Shown here piece after piece: positions 63,923 to 64,000 of a stretch of 64,000 bases of DNA. Under the pieces are notes generated by a model. That model made no database searches. It saw nothing but the letters and a program-made list of their open reading frames with translations, and was not told where the DNA came from. A program made the translations under genes and the position numbers. How positions within the stretch are numbered: the stretch's first letter is position 1; each line of letters starts with the position of its first letter. This stretch comes from Yersinia nurmii (GTDB lineage: Bacteria; Pseudomonadota; Gammaproteobacteria; Enterobacterales; Enterobacteriaceae). The DNA is taken from contig NZ_CPYD01000001.1 of the NCBI RefSeq assembly GCF_001112925.1, positions 248,001 through 312,000 of the forward strand, given 5' to 3'.

Positions 63923-64000
63923 ATGCGTCTTACCCACCTCTCATCACATTCTTACGCGTTCCCTTCACCTGAGCTGGCCCTGCGCGAGCCTAATGGCTTA
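63923..64000 (+). CDS. aat: Leucyl/phenylalanyl-tRNA-protein transferase, first 26 codons (cut by window end)
   Basis: The ATG at 63923 is preceded by AAGGGGA and opens MRLTHLSSHSYAFPSPELAL then REPNGL, matching the E. coli Aat N-terminus, which includes FPSPE and ALREPNGL. The enzyme adds Leu or Phe to N-terminal Lys/Arg of proteins for degradation by ClpAP (N-degron pathway). The rest lies beyond the window. Confidence 0.9.
   Translation, partial: MRLTHLSSHSYAFPSPELALREPNGL

Overview
The window reads as a chromosomal segment of a Yersinia-like member of the Enterobacterales. Nearly every gene outside one island has a close Escherichia coli counterpart in the same local order: aspC, the ldtD-mukBEF-cmoM-elyC block, ycaR-kdsB, msbA-lpxK, cmk-rpsA-ihfB, serC-aroA, ycaO-focA-pflB/pflA-ycaD, serS-rarA-lolA-ftsK, lrp-trxB-cydDC-aat. 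Moderate base composition, an ERIC-like repeat and a class C beta-lactamase remnant fit Yersinia. The genus is an inference from memory of gene families, not from a database search.

Layout. 1-2350: end of aspC and a CSS-motif/EAL cyclic-di-GMP phosphodiesterase. 2370-16240: gloC, mepK, ldtD (cell wall), mukFEB with cmoM (condensin and tRNA modification), elyC, a ycbJ homologue, kdsB-ycaR (LPS precursor). 16240-17735: two cold-shock-type genes, and between them and ycaR a perfect CRP-type palindrome followed by a possible 16-codon gene. 17736-24218: a DUF1338 2-oxoadipate decarboxylase-type gene, lpxK, msbA, comEC. 24600-30290: ihfB, rpsA, cmk, aroA, serC. 30600-37340: periplasmic asparaginase, ycaO, focA and pflB behind a likely FNR-controlled promoter.

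37758-47924 is the island: a roughly 10 kb decayed, mosaic prophage inserted into the first codons of pflA. A 13-bp duplication marks its ends. The left end keeps the old pflA start codon as a nine-codon stub, and the right end supplies a new ribosome-binding region and 20 new N-terminal codons for pflA. Inside are P2-type tail genes (R, S, a frameshifted V, W and an in-frame gpJ::gpD fusion left by a large deletion), ogr, and a brnTA toxin-antitoxin pair. There is also an AT-rich cargo block holding a lone hcp (type VI secretion tube) and, convergent to it, a lytic-transglycosylase-like protein followed by a small membrane protein that looks like its immunity partner. The rest is a siphophage tape-measure remnant, an IS3 remnant, a truncated ampC and a P2-type integrase.

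47853-64000 returns to core genome: pflA, ycaD, serS, rarA, lolA, ftsK (from a TTG start), lrp, a decayed alanine dehydrogenase gene divergent from lrp, trxB, cydD, cydC and the first 26 codons of aat.
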